Of a stretch of DNA of 6,525 nt, positions 1-6,040 are shown piece after piece. The notes under the pieces were generated by a model. The model was given only the letters and a program-made list of their open reading frames with translations. It made no database searches and had not been told where the DNA came from. Position 1 is the stretch's first letter. Every line of letters begins with the position of its first letter. This DNA is from Flavobacteriales bacterium (GTDB taxonomy: Bacteria > Bacteroidota > Bacteroidia > Flavobacteriales > Flavobacteriaceae), in contig PDQE01000010.1 of assembly GCA_002747735.1 (NCBI GenBank), positions 1-6,525 of the forward strand, read 5' to 3'. Made by a program: the position numbers and the translations under genes.

Positions 1-636
1 GGAGCCGAAGAGGGTTATACATTAAATGAGTTTAATGATATATTAGAAACGTATAAAAATATTGGTGAAAAAGAATTAAAAGATAACTTGTTTTACTTTT
101 TACAGCAAATTATTCCGGTAGCTGAACAGGCAGGAGTATTGATGTGTATTCATCCGGATGACCCGCCATATTCCATTTTAGGATTGCCAAGAGTGGTTAG
201 TACAGAAAAAGATATTGTAGATATTTACAATGCGGTAAACAGTCCAAATAACGGACTAACATTTTGTACGGGTTCTTTCGGTGTTAGAGCAGATAACGAT
301 TTAACAGGTATGGTTGAACGTTTAGGCGATAGAATTCATTTTATTCATTTAAGAAGTACCAAAAGAGATAAAAAAGGTAACTTTCATGAAGCTAATCACC
401 TTGAAGGAGATGTAGATATGTACAGTGTTATTAAAGCACTGTTGAAAGAACAGAAAATTAGAGAAGCCAACGGGCGAAAAGATATAAGAATGCCAATGCG
501 TCCGGATCATGGACATCAAATGCTTGATGATCTCAACAAAAAGACCAATCCGGGATATTCAGGAATTGGGCGTTTAAGAGGTCTTGCCGAATTAAGAGGT
601 TTAGAACTGGGTATTTTAAAGAGTAATGTACTATAA
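1..636 (+). CDS. uxuA: Mannonate dehydratase UxuA, C-terminal half (5' end outside window)
   Basis: UxuA (EC 4.2.1.8) dehydrates D-mannonate to 2-keto-3-deoxy-D-gluconate in cytoplasmic glucuronate catabolism. The frame is open from the first base, so the gene continues to the left; 211 residues are visible of a family usually near 390-400. Signature blocks, counted from the first visible residue, are IHPDDPP (50-56), CTGSFG (89-94), HLRST (116-120), HEANHL (129-134) and [10 protein letters not shown] (165-174), then [18 protein letters not shown] near the end. His51, Cys89, His116 and Asp169 match, by pattern, the metal ligands known in UxuA structures, so the enzyme looks active. A TTG at 88 is an internal Leu codon rather than the start, because homology runs straight through it. 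Other uronate genes (uxuB, uxaC, a transporter) may lie to the left, but none is visible. Confidence 0.95.
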   Translation, partial: GAEEGYTLNEFNDILETYKNIGEKELKDNLFYFLQQIIPVAEQAGVLMCIHPDDPPYSILGLPRVVSTEKDIVDIYNAVNSPNNGLTFCTGSFGVRADNDLTGMVERLGDRIHFIHLRSTKRDKKGNFHEANHLEGDVDMYSVIKALLKEQKIREANGRKDIRMPMRPDHGHQMLDDLNKKTNPGYSGIGRLRGLAELRGLELGILKSNVL

Positions 637-837
637 GTTATTGAATTCTTTTAAATCTATTGGGTTTAAGCGAAAATTAGAAGTTTTTTGTTCTGTTAAA
701 GGTTTTTTTGCATAGTAGTGCTACGGAATCAAAAAAAGACAAAAACAGGAGGGAAAACAGCAATTTTTTAGCAAATCGAAAAAGTTTAAACGAGTTCGTA
801 ATTAAACTTATGTATTTTTACACATAAAATACAGATT
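637..837 (+). other. Spacer between uxuA and permease, with A/T hairpin
   Basis: This 201-base spacer shows no coding potential I can support. At 693-748 there is a long imperfect hairpin: CTGTT (693-697) pairs with AACAG (744-748), and TTTTTTTG (703-710) pairs with CAAAAAAA (730-737). The loop contains a small GTAG-TG-CTAC palindrome (715-724). Because no T-run follows on the + strand, I do not call it a terminator. I found no clear TAnnTTTG promoter box for the permease; TATTTTTA at 813-820 differs from it at one position but lacks a convincing upstream TTTG partner. Confidence 0.4.
784..827. repeat. Two adjacent inverted repeats in permease leader
   Basis: The first repeat pairs GTTTAA+ACG (784-792) with CGT (797-799) and TTAAAC (802-807), with a four-base loop and a two-base bulge. 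The second begins on the next base: TTATGT (808-813) pairs with ACATAA (822-827) across eight bases. The second ends ten bases before the permease ATG. They could be operator sites, a leader structure, or a weak transcription stop after uxuA; the sequence alone does not decide, and AT-rich DNA gives such pairs by chance. Confidence 0.4.
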
Positions 838-2112
838 ATGCCCAATAAAAAAATCGGATTAAAAGAAGCCATGTCAATAGGTATTGGCGGTATGGTTGGT
901 GGTGGTATTTTTGCAGTACTTGGTTTAGCTGCTGCTATGGCCAAAGGCGGAACACCAGTTTCTTTTTTAATAGCAGGGCTTATTGCCTTTATAACCTCCT
1001 ACAGTTATGTAAAACTATCATTAAAATATCCGGACCGTGGCGGAACAGTAAAATTTGTTAATCAGGGGTTTGGTATAGGTGTGTTTAGCGGTGGTATTAA
1101 CAATCTGTTGTGGGTTAGCTACATCATTATGTTAGCACTTTACGCTTCTGCATTTGGTTCTTACGCCCCTAATTTATTGCAATTAACAAGCAGTAAAATA
1201 ATTGATTCGCATATCTATGCCACGGCAATAGTGGTTTTGGCTACCGCTATAAATTATTACAGTATTATAGTTGTAGGGAAAATAGAATCGTATGCTGTTA
1301 TCATTAAACTTGTTATTTTATTAAGTTTTGTAGTGGTTGGTCTGTACGGACTATTTGGTAATCCGCATTTAGAGCAGCTCTCGCCCGAACATTGGGAAAG
1401 TCCGTTTAAACTCATCACCGCAGGAATGGTTATTTTTGTAGCTTACGAAGGTTTTGAACTTATTGCCAATGCTGCTCCGGATATAAAAAATCCCGAAAAA
1501 AATATTCGTAGGGCTTATTTTTGGTCGGTTATTTTCGTTATTCTTTTATATATTATTATTGCTGCTGTAACTGTAGGTTCATTGTCATTTAATGTTATTG
1601 CTACGGCACAAGACTATGTGTTGGCCGAAGCTGCAAAGCCAATGTTAGGAAAAACAGGATTTACCATCATAACCATTGCAGCTTTAATTTCTACATTTTC
1701 TGCAATTAATGCATCACTGTACGGAGGGAGTAGAGTAAATTACGAAATTGCCGAAGAGGATGAATTGCCACACGAGTTTACCCATAAATTATGGAATCAG
1801 CCTGTTGGGTTGTTTATCACTGCAGTAGCCACCATTGTTTTAGTAAATACCTTAAAATTAGAAAGCATTTCAACAGCAGGCAGTGTTGGGTTTTTACTCA
1901 TTTTTGCAGTGGTAAACTATACAGGATTTAGACTTCATAAATCTACAGGTAGTAAAAAAGGCATTCCGGTTATTGGAGCTATATTGTGCTTTTTTGCTAT
2001 GTTAGCCCTGCTGATACAACGTTTTTTAGTAAGTAAAACAGATGTTTTTATTGCATTAGGAATTATCCTATTTTGTTTTATCATTGAATATATTTACAAA
2101 AAAACGGCATAA
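838..2112 (+). CDS. APC-superfamily amino acid permease
   Basis: This is a 424-residue inner-membrane secondary transporter of the amino acid-polyamine-organocation superfamily, probably importing an amino acid or related amine with protons. About 12 membrane segments are visible, the usual fold. The first carries the glycine-rich signature GIGGMVGGGIFAVLG (15-29), which forms the unwound substrate site. Segment 6 carries AYEGFELIANAAPD (202-215), followed by IKNPEKNIRRA, a typical intracellular loop. Segment 5 contains Lys157 (VIIKL), at the place where the archaeal transporter ApcT has Lys158, which replaces the sodium ion; this suggests sodium-independent transport. The ATG at 838 starts directly before the first segment, as expected, and has no Shine-Dalgarno sequence. 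An MscS-type channel gene follows after 15 bases. The family is sure; the substrate cannot be named. Confidence 0.88.
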   Translation: MPNKKIGLKEAMSIGIGGMVGGGIFAVLGLAAAMAKGGTPVSFLIAGLIAFITSYSYVKLSLKYPDRGGTVKFVNQGFGIGVFSGGINNLLWVSYIIMLALYASAFGSYAPNLLQLTSSKIIDSHIYATAIVVLATAINYYSIIVVGKIESYAVIIKLVILLSFVVVGLYGLFGNPHLEQLSPEHWESPFKLITAGMVIFVAYEGFELIANAAPDIKNPEKNIRRAYFWSVIFVILLYIIIAAVTVGSLSFNVIATAQDYVLAEAAKPMLGKTGFTIITIAALISTFSAINASLYGGSRVNYEIAEEDELPHEFTHKLWNQPVGLFITAVATIVLVNTLKLESISTAGSVGFLLIFAVVNYTGFRLHKSTGSKKGIPVIGAILCFFAMLALLIQRFLVSKTDVFIALGIILFCFIIEYIYKKTA

Positions 2113-2127
2113 AAAAGCATAATTATA

Positions 2128-3021
2128 ATGGCCGAAAATAACAAATTAGAACATTTACTCAACAATTGGCAGCATGCTGTAGTTGATTATTTACCTAAGA
2201 TTTTATTAGCACTTTTAGTGCTGATTGCCTTCTATTTTCTTGCGAGAATTGTACGAAATGTAAGCCTTAAATTTTATTCAAAATTATTTAAAACCAAACC
2301 CGAAATTGTTAAAATTATAACCACTTGCATTTATTTTTTCTTTTTGCTTTCGGGTGTGTTTTTGGCACTTGAAGTATTGGGTTTAGAAGATGTACTTTCA
2401 AAATTATTAGCAGGTGCCGGTATTGTTGGTATTGTGGCTGGTTTTGCGTTTAAAGATATTGCCTCTAATGGTTTTGCAGGATTACTAATAAACATGCAAC
2501 GCCCTTTTAAAGAAGGAGATTGGGTGTCTATCAACCATACTTTTGGTACTGTTTTAGATATTGGATGGATGACTACATCTATAGAAACCATTTCCGGACA
2601 AGAGGTTTTTGTGCCTAATCAGTTAATTTACAACGATGCATTTACCAATTATTCAACTTTTGGTAAGCGTAGAGTTATTTTTAAAGGAGGCGTATCGTAT
2701 GGTGATGATTTAGATTTGGTAAAAAAAGTATCTCTGGAAGAAGTGCAAAAAATAAAAGCGGTTTTAAAAGATGAAATTATCGATTTTTATTTTACCGAAA
2801 TAGGAAGTTCCAGCTATAATTTTGAAGTTAGGTTTTGGGTAAGGTTTACACATCAAAAAGACTATTTAAATGCAATGGATGAAATTATTACACGAATTAA
2901 AAAACGTTTTGAAAAAGAAAATATTTCGTTAGCGTATAATGTTACCACCTTAGATTTTGGCGTAAAAGGCGGCGTAAATATTTTTGATAAACCTATTAAT
3001 ACCAAATTAACATCAAAATAA
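2128..3021 (+). CDS. Small-conductance mechanosensitive channel, MscS family
   Basis: MscS-type channels form heptamers in the inner membrane and open under tension to release solutes during osmotic downshock. This 297-residue protein is near E. coli MscS in length (286). It has segments at about 22-42 and 62-84, then the pore helix at 91-120 (GAGIVGIVAGFAF, then SNGFAGLL), the junction INMQRPFKEGDWV (121-133), a beta domain with VPNQLIYNDAFTNYS (162-176) and a C-terminal alpha/beta domain. Aligned with E. coli MscS, the gate residues Leu105 and Leu109 become Ile102 and Phe106, and the hinge Gly113 becomes Asp110; Asn117 and Gly121 are kept (Asn114, Gly118). The start lies 15 bases after the permease stop, so the two are probably one transcript. 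The family is sure; whether the physiological role is osmotic release is inferred. Confidence 0.93.
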   Translation: MAENNKLEHLLNNWQHAVVDYLPKILLALLVLIAFYFLARIVRNVSLKFYSKLFKTKPEIVKIITTCIYFFFLLSGVFLALEVLGLEDVLSKLLAGAGIVGIVAGFAFKDIASNGFAGLLINMQRPFKEGDWVSINHTFGTVLDIGWMTTSIETISGQEVFVPNQLIYNDAFTNYSTFGKRRVIFKGGVSYGDDLDLVKKVSLEEVQKIKAVLKDEIIDFYFTEIGSSSYNFEVRFWVRFTHQKDYLNAMDEIITRIKKRFEKENISLAYNVTTLDFGVKGGVNIFDKPINTKLTSK

Positions 3022-3050
3022 TGCATATAATTGTGTTTCTTTTTTATTCA

Positions 3051-3067
3051 TATTTTAATATAAAATA
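3051..3067. repeat. Short perfect A/T inverted repeat after MscS gene
   Basis: TATTTTA (3051-3057) and TAAAATA (3061-3067) are exact complements around a three-base loop, 30 bases after the channel stop. The stem is all A-T and no T-run follows, so it is at best a very weak terminator. The rest of the 3022-3176 spacer holds nothing I can support apart from TTAATTTG (3150-3157), one mismatch from the Bacteroidota -7 box and without a clear -33 partner. Confidence 0.3.
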
Positions 3068-3176
3068 CAATCGTAACTATGGCTGTGCTTCTATTTTCTA
3101 TTTCATCTGAATAAAAAATAATTCAAATTATTAATACGCCATTTTAAAATTAATTTGGTATAAAATCTAATAACCA

Positions 3177-3518
3177 ATGGAAGATATAAAACTGTATGTA
3201 AACCTTATTTCAAAAATTATAGAGGCCATAGGTGTGCTTACCATTTTTACGGGTGTAGTAGTTGCTTTGGTTAAGTTTTTGTTGTCATTCTCTAAACACG
3301 AAAACGCTTATGCAACCTTGCGGCAAACATTAGGAAAATCTATTTTATTAGGATTAGAAATTTTAATAGCTGCTGATATTATGGCTACCGTTGTAGATAA
3401 TCCCAGCCTTAAAGATGTGCTTATTTTAGGTGGTATTGTGCTTATTCGTACTTTTTTAAGTTTGTCATTACAGGTAGAGTTAGAAGGTAAATTTCCATGG
3501 CAACGAAGCAAAACTTAA
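3177..3518 (+). CDS. DUF1622 family small membrane protein
   Basis: This 113-residue protein matches the DUF1622 family, whose function is unknown. Three membrane segments are predicted at about 14-37, 53-72 and 78-100. The central block [21 protein letters not shown] (48-68) and the C-terminal block [22 protein letters not shown] (88-109) are the family hallmarks, and the length is normal for the family, so it looks complete. The ATG at 3177 is the first in-frame start before the first membrane segment. It lies 155 bases after the MscS gene, so it may have its own promoter. Its last 77 bases are overlapped on the other strand by an open frame running out of a phosphatase remnant; DUF1622 is the conserved reading there. 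Family assignment is confident; no function is offered. Confidence 0.87.
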   Translation: MEDIKLYVNLISKIIEAIGVLTIFTGVVVALVKFLLSFSKHENAYATLRQTLGKSILLGLEILIAADIMATVVDNPSLKDVLILGGIVLIRTFLSLSLQVELEGKFPWQRSKT

Positions 3519-3714
3519 TCCAATTATATGTAGCATTATATATTAGATTTGGTATAAAACCCAAACCAGATAAGATTCCAAAGATCATTCCGCATAGAAT
3601 ATCAATAGGAAAATGCACACCAACATAGATACGACTGTAAGCGACCAAAAACGCCCAAAACAAGAATATAAAAATGAGATTCTTAAAATATGGATGCAAT
3701 ACTAAACCACGTAA
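3442..3714 (-). pseudogene. PAP2-superfamily phosphatase, C-terminal remnant
   Basis: The frame is open from a stop at 3715-3717 down to 3442. Read from the TTG at 3699, it contains [21 protein letters not shown] and then [12 protein letters not shown]. SRxxxxxHxxxD (Ser22, Arg23, His29, Asp33; bases 3601-3636) is the third catalytic motif of PAP2-type membrane phosphatases, which act on lipid phosphates or diphosphates. The rest of the enzyme is missing: no KxxxxxxRP or PSGH motif occurs upstream in any frame, only an unrelated open frame. A normal protein is roughly 180-250 residues, so more than half is lost. There is also no ATG at the expected place. The part below 3519 is the reverse of the DUF1622 gene and unlikely to be original phosphatase sequence, so the 3' end may be damaged too. 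I judge it non-functional; the fold assignment is confident. Confidence 0.65.
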
Positions 3715-3986
3715 TTATTCATAGCCGGAATCGTTAAAAAATCAGGAAAATCTGTTGTGAGAAAACAACAGATTTGTTCCATTATTTGTTGCAACTCTAT
3801 TTTTAATAAAGATAAATCATCGCACAATCTATTTTCTATAAAGAATTCAAAATAACTACCATAAGAGAATAAAATTTGGTTGAACAACTCAAAATGTTTG
3901 AGATACCCGTATTTGTAATCTTCTTTTAATGTTTTTAACCTATTGGCATAAAAATTTAAAAATTTATTTTTTGGATTTAAAAATTT
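3702..3986 (-). pseudogene. Unrecognised open frame without ATG, probable gene remnant
   Basis: An open frame of 94 codons runs on the - strand between a TAA at 3987-3989 and a TAG at 3702-3704. It contains no ATG until its last few codons; the longest product from an alternative start (TTG at 3887) has 61 residues. From about 3950 down, the translation looks protein-like: helical and rich in aromatic and charged residues, with YANRLKTLKEDYKYGYLKHF, then LFNQILFSYGSYFEFFIENR, ending IPAMNNYVV. The upstream part (3951-3986) is low-complexity A/T and likely non-coding. A run this long is unlikely by chance in such AT-rich DNA, so I read it as the C-terminal end of a lost gene. It overlaps the next remnant by 13 bases in another frame. 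I do not recognise the family. A short real gene with a TTG start is possible. Confidence 0.35.
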
Positions 3987-3997
3987 TTATACATTTG
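3970..3997 (+). promoter_or_regulatory. Bacteroidota-type promoter for tetR efflux operon
   Basis: TACATTTG at 3990-3997 is an exact match to the Bacteroidota -7 consensus TAnnTTTG. TTTG at 3970-3973 can serve as the -33 element, with 16 bases between the two, slightly shorter than usual. Transcription would start near 4002-4006, inside the palindrome that follows and about 30 bases before the TetR start codon. The pairing of a perfect -7 box with an adjacent regulator gene makes this the best-supported promoter in the window. Confidence 0.6.
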
Positions 3998-3999
3998 CA

Positions 4000-4023
4000 T
4001 AATGAATGAATATTCATTTATTA
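4000..4023. promoter_or_regulatory. Palindromic operator, probable TetR autoregulation site
   Basis: The core AATGAATATTCATT (4005-4018) is a perfect 14-base palindrome. It extends to 24 bases (4000-4023) with only one mismatched pair (G4004 against T4019). It starts two bases after the -7 box, covers the expected transcription start and ends 13 bases before the regulator's ATG. TetR-family dimers typically bind such palindromes over their own promoters, so binding here would block the tetR-tolC-hlyD transcript. The palindrome is seen; the binding is inferred. Confidence 0.65.
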
Positions 4024-4036
4024 ATTAAATTTAGAA

Positions 4037-4612
4037 ATGGCAAGAATAACAGATGATAATAAATTGAGCAGCATTAAAGACACGATGATAGAAATCATCG
4101 TTCGTGATGGCTCTCAGAATGCTTCCATTGCAAAAATTGCAAAAGAAGCAAATGTTTCGGTGGGTTATTTGTATCGTCATTATGAGAGCAAAGAAAAACT
4201 CATAAAAACACTTTATGTTGATAAGTTTCAGGAAATTAATGAGGTCTTTCTTGATAAAACAGAGCGGTTTCAAACACTAAAAAAAGTAATTGTGGAATTT
4301 TATTCAGACATCGTTAAAAAGGTAAATAAAAATGATAACGAAATTCTCTTCTTACTCAAAATGATGACCGATTATTCTATAAAAATATCGGAAAAAACAA
4401 GAACATCTTTGCGAGAAGCCATTCGTATTTTTAAACACAAATTCGCAAAAGAAATTAATACTCAGATAGAAAACGAACAAATATTCATTCAGGTATTAGG
4501 CAATATCTTATTATTTATTAACCTTAGAAAAAGAGGCGTTTTAAATCAACAAAAAATTTCTAAAAAAGATATTTCCTGGTTAAGTAATTCAACGATAAAT
4601 TCTTTAAAATGA
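4037..4612 (+). CDS. TetR/AcrR family transcriptional regulator
   Basis: This 191-residue protein has the normal TetR length. The N-terminal DNA-binding domain covers about residues 8-55: SIAKIAKEANVSVGYLYRHYESKEKL (30-55) is the classic helix-turn-helix, with recognition helix SVGYLYRHY (41-49). The remaining all-helical part would bind an inducer and form the dimer; it diverges too much to name the ligand. The ATG at 4037 places the helix-turn-helix at the usual distance from the N-terminus. The stop overlaps the start of the next gene (ATGA, 4609-4612), so translation is probably coupled to the TolC-type protein. A palindrome over the promoter points to autorepression and control of the efflux genes. 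The layout resembles E. coli CecR with YbhGFSR, by analogy only. Confidence 0.92.
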   Translation: MARITDDNKLSSIKDTMIEIIVRDGSQNASIAKIAKEANVSVGYLYRHYESKEKLIKTLYVDKFQEINEVFLDKTERFQTLKKVIVEFYSDIVKKVNKNDNEILFLLKMMTDYSIKISEKTRTSLREAIRIFKHKFAKEINTQIENEQIFIQVLGNILLFINLRKRGVLNQQKISKKDISWLSNSTINSLK

Positions 4613-5955
4613 AAAGGTTAAATACGTTATTGTTTGTCCTGATAATTATCCCGTTTTCTTTGATGGGGCAAAGTTTGTCTTTTTCTGAAGCGGTAGAAAA
4701 CCTTAAACAAGGAAACAAAAAATTAAAGGGATTTGAAAAACAGGCAGAAGTTGCCCATCTAAATTATCAAGCAACAAAAGGTCTTTATTTTCCAAAAATA
4801 AGTTTGAATGCAAATTATATTCATATGAATGACAATTTGTATCTCAACTTTAATAAATACAGAAACCGTCTCGCTAATTTTATAGGGTTAAATGCCGGTA
4901 TTTTAGGCGATTGGCGGGTTCAGTTTCAAGAACAAAATATTTCGAGGGTTTCAGCCGATTTGGTTTGGCCTGTTTTTACAGGTGGAGAAATAAGGGCAGG
5001 CATAAAAGCGAATAAATTAAAAGTTAATTTGGCAGATGCAGAAACCAATAAATTAGAAAATACGCTTATTTCCAATCTTGTAGAAAGATATTTTCAAACG
5101 CAGTTGGCAAAAGAAGTGATTAATGTAAGAAAACAGGTTTTAGATGCGGCAAAAAAACATCTTTATAATGCCGAAAAATTAGAAAAAAACGGAATAATTG
5201 CTCCAATAGAAACAATGCAGGCAAAAACTGCCGTTGCTGATGCCGAAAGAGAACTTTTATCAACGTTAAAAGACGAAGAGTTGGCAAAAACGACTCTCAT
5301 TGGTTTAATGGGGCAACAAAATGTACAACTTGATTTAATAACACCACTTTTTGAAGTGAGAGATTTAAAACCATTAACATATTATCAAAATTTAGCTAAA
5401 GAAAATTATCCGGACATTGTAAAAGCAAGGATAAAAAAGGAAATGACAAAGCAAAACAAAGCCCTTAAAAAAGGAAAATTTATTCCTGATGTGGCAATTG
5501 TGGGTAAAAAATATCTTTATACAGAAAATTTACCCATTACAGAACCCGACTGGTATGTTGGAGTAGGAATGAAAGTAGATGTTTTTGAAGGGCTTAAAAA
5601 AATTAAAGAATACAAACAAGCCACTGCATTAAGCCAAAGTATTGATTTAATAACAACACAAGCACAAGTTGATATTCAGACTTTGGTAAAAAAATATTAT
5701 ACCGAAATTTTAAAACAACAAGAACAAATAGAAAGTTTAGAAAAGAGCATCTCCTTTGCAAAAGAAGTGGTTAGGGTTCGTAACAAGGCATTTAAAGAGG
5801 GTTTTGCAACTTCGGTAGATGTTGCAGATGCCAATTTGTATTTAGCATCCATTAAAATTAAACGATTAAAAGCATTATTTGAATCGGATAAAGCGTTAGC
5901 CAACCTGTTAGAAACCTGTGGTGATAGCATGTTGTTTTTAAATTTTACTCGATAA
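4609..5955 (+). CDS. TolC-type outer membrane efflux protein
   Basis: This 448-residue protein is of TolC/OEP type, a trimeric outer-membrane channel-tunnel joined to an inner-membrane pump through a periplasmic adaptor. Residues 1-21 form a signal peptide (hydrophobic LLFVLIIIPFSLMG, cleavage near Gln21); there is no lipobox cysteine. Two OEP repeats are visible: the first begins SLSFSEAVENL (22-32), with LYFPKISLNANY (59-70) and LVWPVFTGGE (118-127); the second begins around 255, with KFIPDVAIVGKK (290-301), YVGVGMKVDVFEG (316-328) and AFKEGFATSVDVADANLYLA (394-413). Long helices between them (130-230, 330-435) form the tunnel. Length matches the family. The start overlaps the TetR gene by four bases, and the adaptor gene follows after 85 bases, so all three appear to be one operon. 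Substrate unknown; export of a toxic compound or drug is inferred. Confidence 0.92.
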   Translation: MKRLNTLLFVLIIIPFSLMGQSLSFSEAVENLKQGNKKLKGFEKQAEVAHLNYQATKGLYFPKISLNANYIHMNDNLYLNFNKYRNRLANFIGLNAGILGDWRVQFQEQNISRVSADLVWPVFTGGEIRAGIKANKLKVNLADAETNKLENTLISNLVERYFQTQLAKEVINVRKQVLDAAKKHLYNAEKLEKNGIIAPIETMQAKTAVADAERELLSTLKDEELAKTTLIGLMGQQNVQLDLITPLFEVRDLKPLTYYQNLAKENYPDIVKARIKKEMTKQNKALKKGKFIPDVAIVGKKYLYTENLPITEPDWYVGVGMKVDVFEGLKKIKEYKQATALSQSIDLITTQAQVDIQTLVKKYYTEILKQQEQIESLEKSISFAKEVVRVRNKAFKEGFATSVDVADANLYLASIKIKRLKALFESDKALANLLETCGDSMLFLNFTR

Positions 5956-5969
5956 TCTAGATTTAAAAT

Positions 5970-5991
5970 ATTTCAACGCTTACGTTTAAAT
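5970..5991. repeat. Imperfect hairpin between tolC-type and hlyD-type genes
   Basis: ATTTCAACG (5970-5978) pairs with CGTTTAAAT (5983-5991) at eight of nine positions around the loop CTTA. It lies 15 bases after the outer-membrane gene stop. No T-run follows, so it is not a standard terminator; it could be an mRNA processing or stability element that lowers adaptor expression, or chance. I see no convincing promoter in the rest of this 85-base spacer. Confidence 0.35.
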
Positions 5992-6040
5992 TAAAATGGA
6001 ATTTTACTATAGAATAGAATGATAAAAATTATTATATACA

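Noticed and set aside
88..636. A TTG at 88 as the start of a shorter uxuA reading
   Set aside because: The frame is open to base 1 and the upstream residues ([11 protein letters not shown]) match UxuA, so the gene is simply cut by the window edge.
693..748. Long A/T hairpin as an intrinsic terminator after uxuA
   Set aside because: It lacks a G+C-rich stem and a following T-run, and it has bulges; kept only as a described structure.
747..753. AGGAGGG resembling a Shine-Dalgarno sequence
   Set aside because: No start codon with an open frame lies at a suitable distance, and the genes of this window do not use such sites.
2331..2591. 86-codon open frame on the - strand
   Set aside because: It is a shadow of the MscS gene; the translation has no recognisable pattern and the sense frame is clearly conserved.
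3308..3511. 67-codon open frame on the - strand
   Set aside because: It lies wholly inside DUF1622 and shows no family features.
3153..3559. A 13-base direct repeat (ATTTGGTATAAAA at 3153-3165 and 3547-3559) flanking DUF1622
   Set aside because: A match of this length is expected by chance in AT-rich DNA, no inverted ends or transposase accompany it, and the second copy lies in the PAP2 remnant's coding frame.
3702..3990. The unrecognised - strand frame as the frameshifted N-terminal half of the PAP2 gene
   Set aside because: It lacks the KxxxxxxRP and PSGH motifs and the hydrophobic segments that part of a PAP2 protein should have.
4031..4273. 80-codon open frame on the - strand
   Set aside because: It is antisense to the TetR DNA-binding domain, whose sense reading is unmistakable.
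5697..5930. 77-codon open frame on the - strand
   Set aside because: It is antisense to the conserved second repeat of the TolC-type protein.
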